Source: Ruoffia sp044336205 (lineage in GTDB: Bacteria > Bacillota > Bacilli > Lactobacillales > Aerococcaceae). From it: 64,000 nt of DNA. The position numbers and the translations under genes are program-made. The stretch's first letter is position 1, and each line of letters begins with the position of its first letter. The notes under the pieces were generated by a model that was given only the letters and a program-made list of their open reading frames with translations, was not told where the DNA came from and made no database searches. The stretch is from the NCBI GenBank assembly GCA_044336205.1, contig CP172318.1, forward strand, positions 620,001 through 684,000. Reading direction: 5' to 3'. This document shows positions 63,415 through 64,000 of the stretch, piece after piece.

Positions 63415-64000
63415 AAATAATATATACCACTTTGTGGGAATTAAAGGCTCAGGGATGAGTGCACTCGCTTTGATCCTTCATGGTGAAGGCTATAAAGTCC
63501 AAGGTAGTGATATTGGGAAATACTTCTTTACACAACAAGAACTAGAGAATCAAAATATTAATATTATGGAGTTTGATGAAAAAAATATTACAGAAGGGCT
63601 GACAATCGTTGCGGGGAACGCCTTTAATGATGATCATCCTGAATTAGTGAAAGCAAGAGAGTTAGGTCTTGAAATTTTACGCTATCATGATTTTCTAGGA
63701 AGTTTAATTAAAAACTATACAAGTATTGCGGTAACAGGATCTCATGGAAAGACATCTACGACGGGGTTGTTATCTCATACGTTGAAAAATCTAGCACCAA
63801 CGAGTTATCTCATTGGTGATGGGACAGGCTATGGAGACGAAACAGCTACTTACTTTGCTTTAGAAGCATGTGAATATCGTCGTCATTTCTTAGCTTATCG
63901 ACCTGACTACGCTATTATTACGAATGTTGACTTCGATCACCCTGACTATTATCGGTCAATTGAAGATGTTTTTGAAGCGATTCAGACCTTTGCTAATCAA
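63404..64000 (+). CDS. murC: UDP-N-acetylmuramate--L-alanine ligase MurC, partial
   Basis: First 199 codons; runs off the window. ATG 63404 (or 63407) after GGGGAGG. N-terminal UDP-binding HFVGIKGSGMSALALIL and ATP loop TGSHGKTSTTGLL are diagnostic, as is IITNVDFDHPDYY. Adds L-Ala to UDP-MurNAc in peptidoglycan synthesis. Confidence 0.96.
   Translation, partial: MMNKNNIYHFVGIKGSGMSALALILHGEGYKVQGSDIGKYFFTQQELENQNINIMEFDEKNITEGLTIVAGNAFNDDHPELVKARELGLEILRYHDFLGSLIKNYTSIAVTGSHGKTSTTGLLSHTLKNLAPTSYLIGDGTGYGDETATYFALEACEYRRHFLAYRPDYAIITNVDFDHPDYYRSIEDVFEAIQTFANQ

Noticed and set aside
1..64000. tRNA, rRNA or riboswitch genes
   Set aside because: I looked for tRNA cloverleaf features, T-box and common riboswitch motifs in the intergenic regions and found none I could support.

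Overview
The window is a low-GC Gram-positive chromosome segment. The gene content (lactose PTS with the tagatose-6-phosphate pathway, an SpxB-like pyruvate oxidase, a single F-type ATPase operon, MocR/PdxS vitamin B6 genes, and a ytpR / unknown / murC block) points to a lactic-acid-bacterium relative in the Lactobacillales. Aerococcaceae (Aerococcus/Facklamia-like) is my best guess, but it is inferred from protein flavour only. No rRNA or tRNA gene and no CRISPR array was seen.

Layout. 1-2.9 kb: accessory island with a decayed DNA-binding gene, a serine-recombinase tail, an erm-type 23S rRNA methyltransferase behind two short leader ORFs and stem-loops, and a GNAT acetyltransferase. 3.1-7.7 kb: type III restriction-modification (mod-res). 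7.8-10.8 kb: a zinc-ribbon remnant, a MocR/PdxR-like regulator and divergent pdxS without pdxT. 10.9-12.1 kb: IS3 relic and decayed genes. 12.1-19.6 kb: lacR and lacABCDFEG, with matching operators in front of lacR and lacA. 20.2-22.6 kb: cadD-like transporter followed by an IS1182-family element with a frameshifted transposase. 22.8-25.0 kb: FAD oxidoreductase and aldo/keto reductase. 25.1-34 kb: a patchwork of three 42-bp-period tandem repeat arrays and decayed genes, set between a cupin, a MetE-like protein and pyruvate oxidase. 34-38.6 kb: housekeeping genes (HIBADH-like dehydrogenase, VanY-like peptidase, YjdM, exonuclease III, EamA transporter). 39.2-46.2 kb: atpZ-I-B-E-F-H-A-G-D-C. 46.4-48.6 kb: recQ. 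49.2-57.1 kb: cyclase, YtoQ, IclR regulator and a catabolic operon of three Gfo/Idh/MocA dehydrogenases plus a TIM-barrel isomerase, followed by a PfkB kinase. 57.2-64 kb: a DUF308-like/permuted-papain fusion, trmB, a YtmP-like kinase, an M42 peptidase, ytpR, a disordered protein and the start of murC.

How parts work together. The lac block imports lactose as lactose-6-phosphate, splits it, and takes galactose-6-phosphate through tagatose phosphates to triose phosphates. The mod and res products would form one restriction enzyme. The atp operon encodes a complete F1Fo enzyme whose c subunit carries every side-chain ligand position of the Na+-binding c-ring. The IclR/Gfo-Idh cluster looks like oxidation-based breakdown of an unidentified sugar or glycoside.

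Most notable signals: the Na+-type c subunit with an altered first-helix packing motif; three intergenic arrays sharing a 42-bp period, two clearly homologous; the double-leader erm attenuator; a MocR regulator with Gln at the usual PLP-lysine position; and the Gfo/Idh operon resembling 3-keto-sugar pathways.
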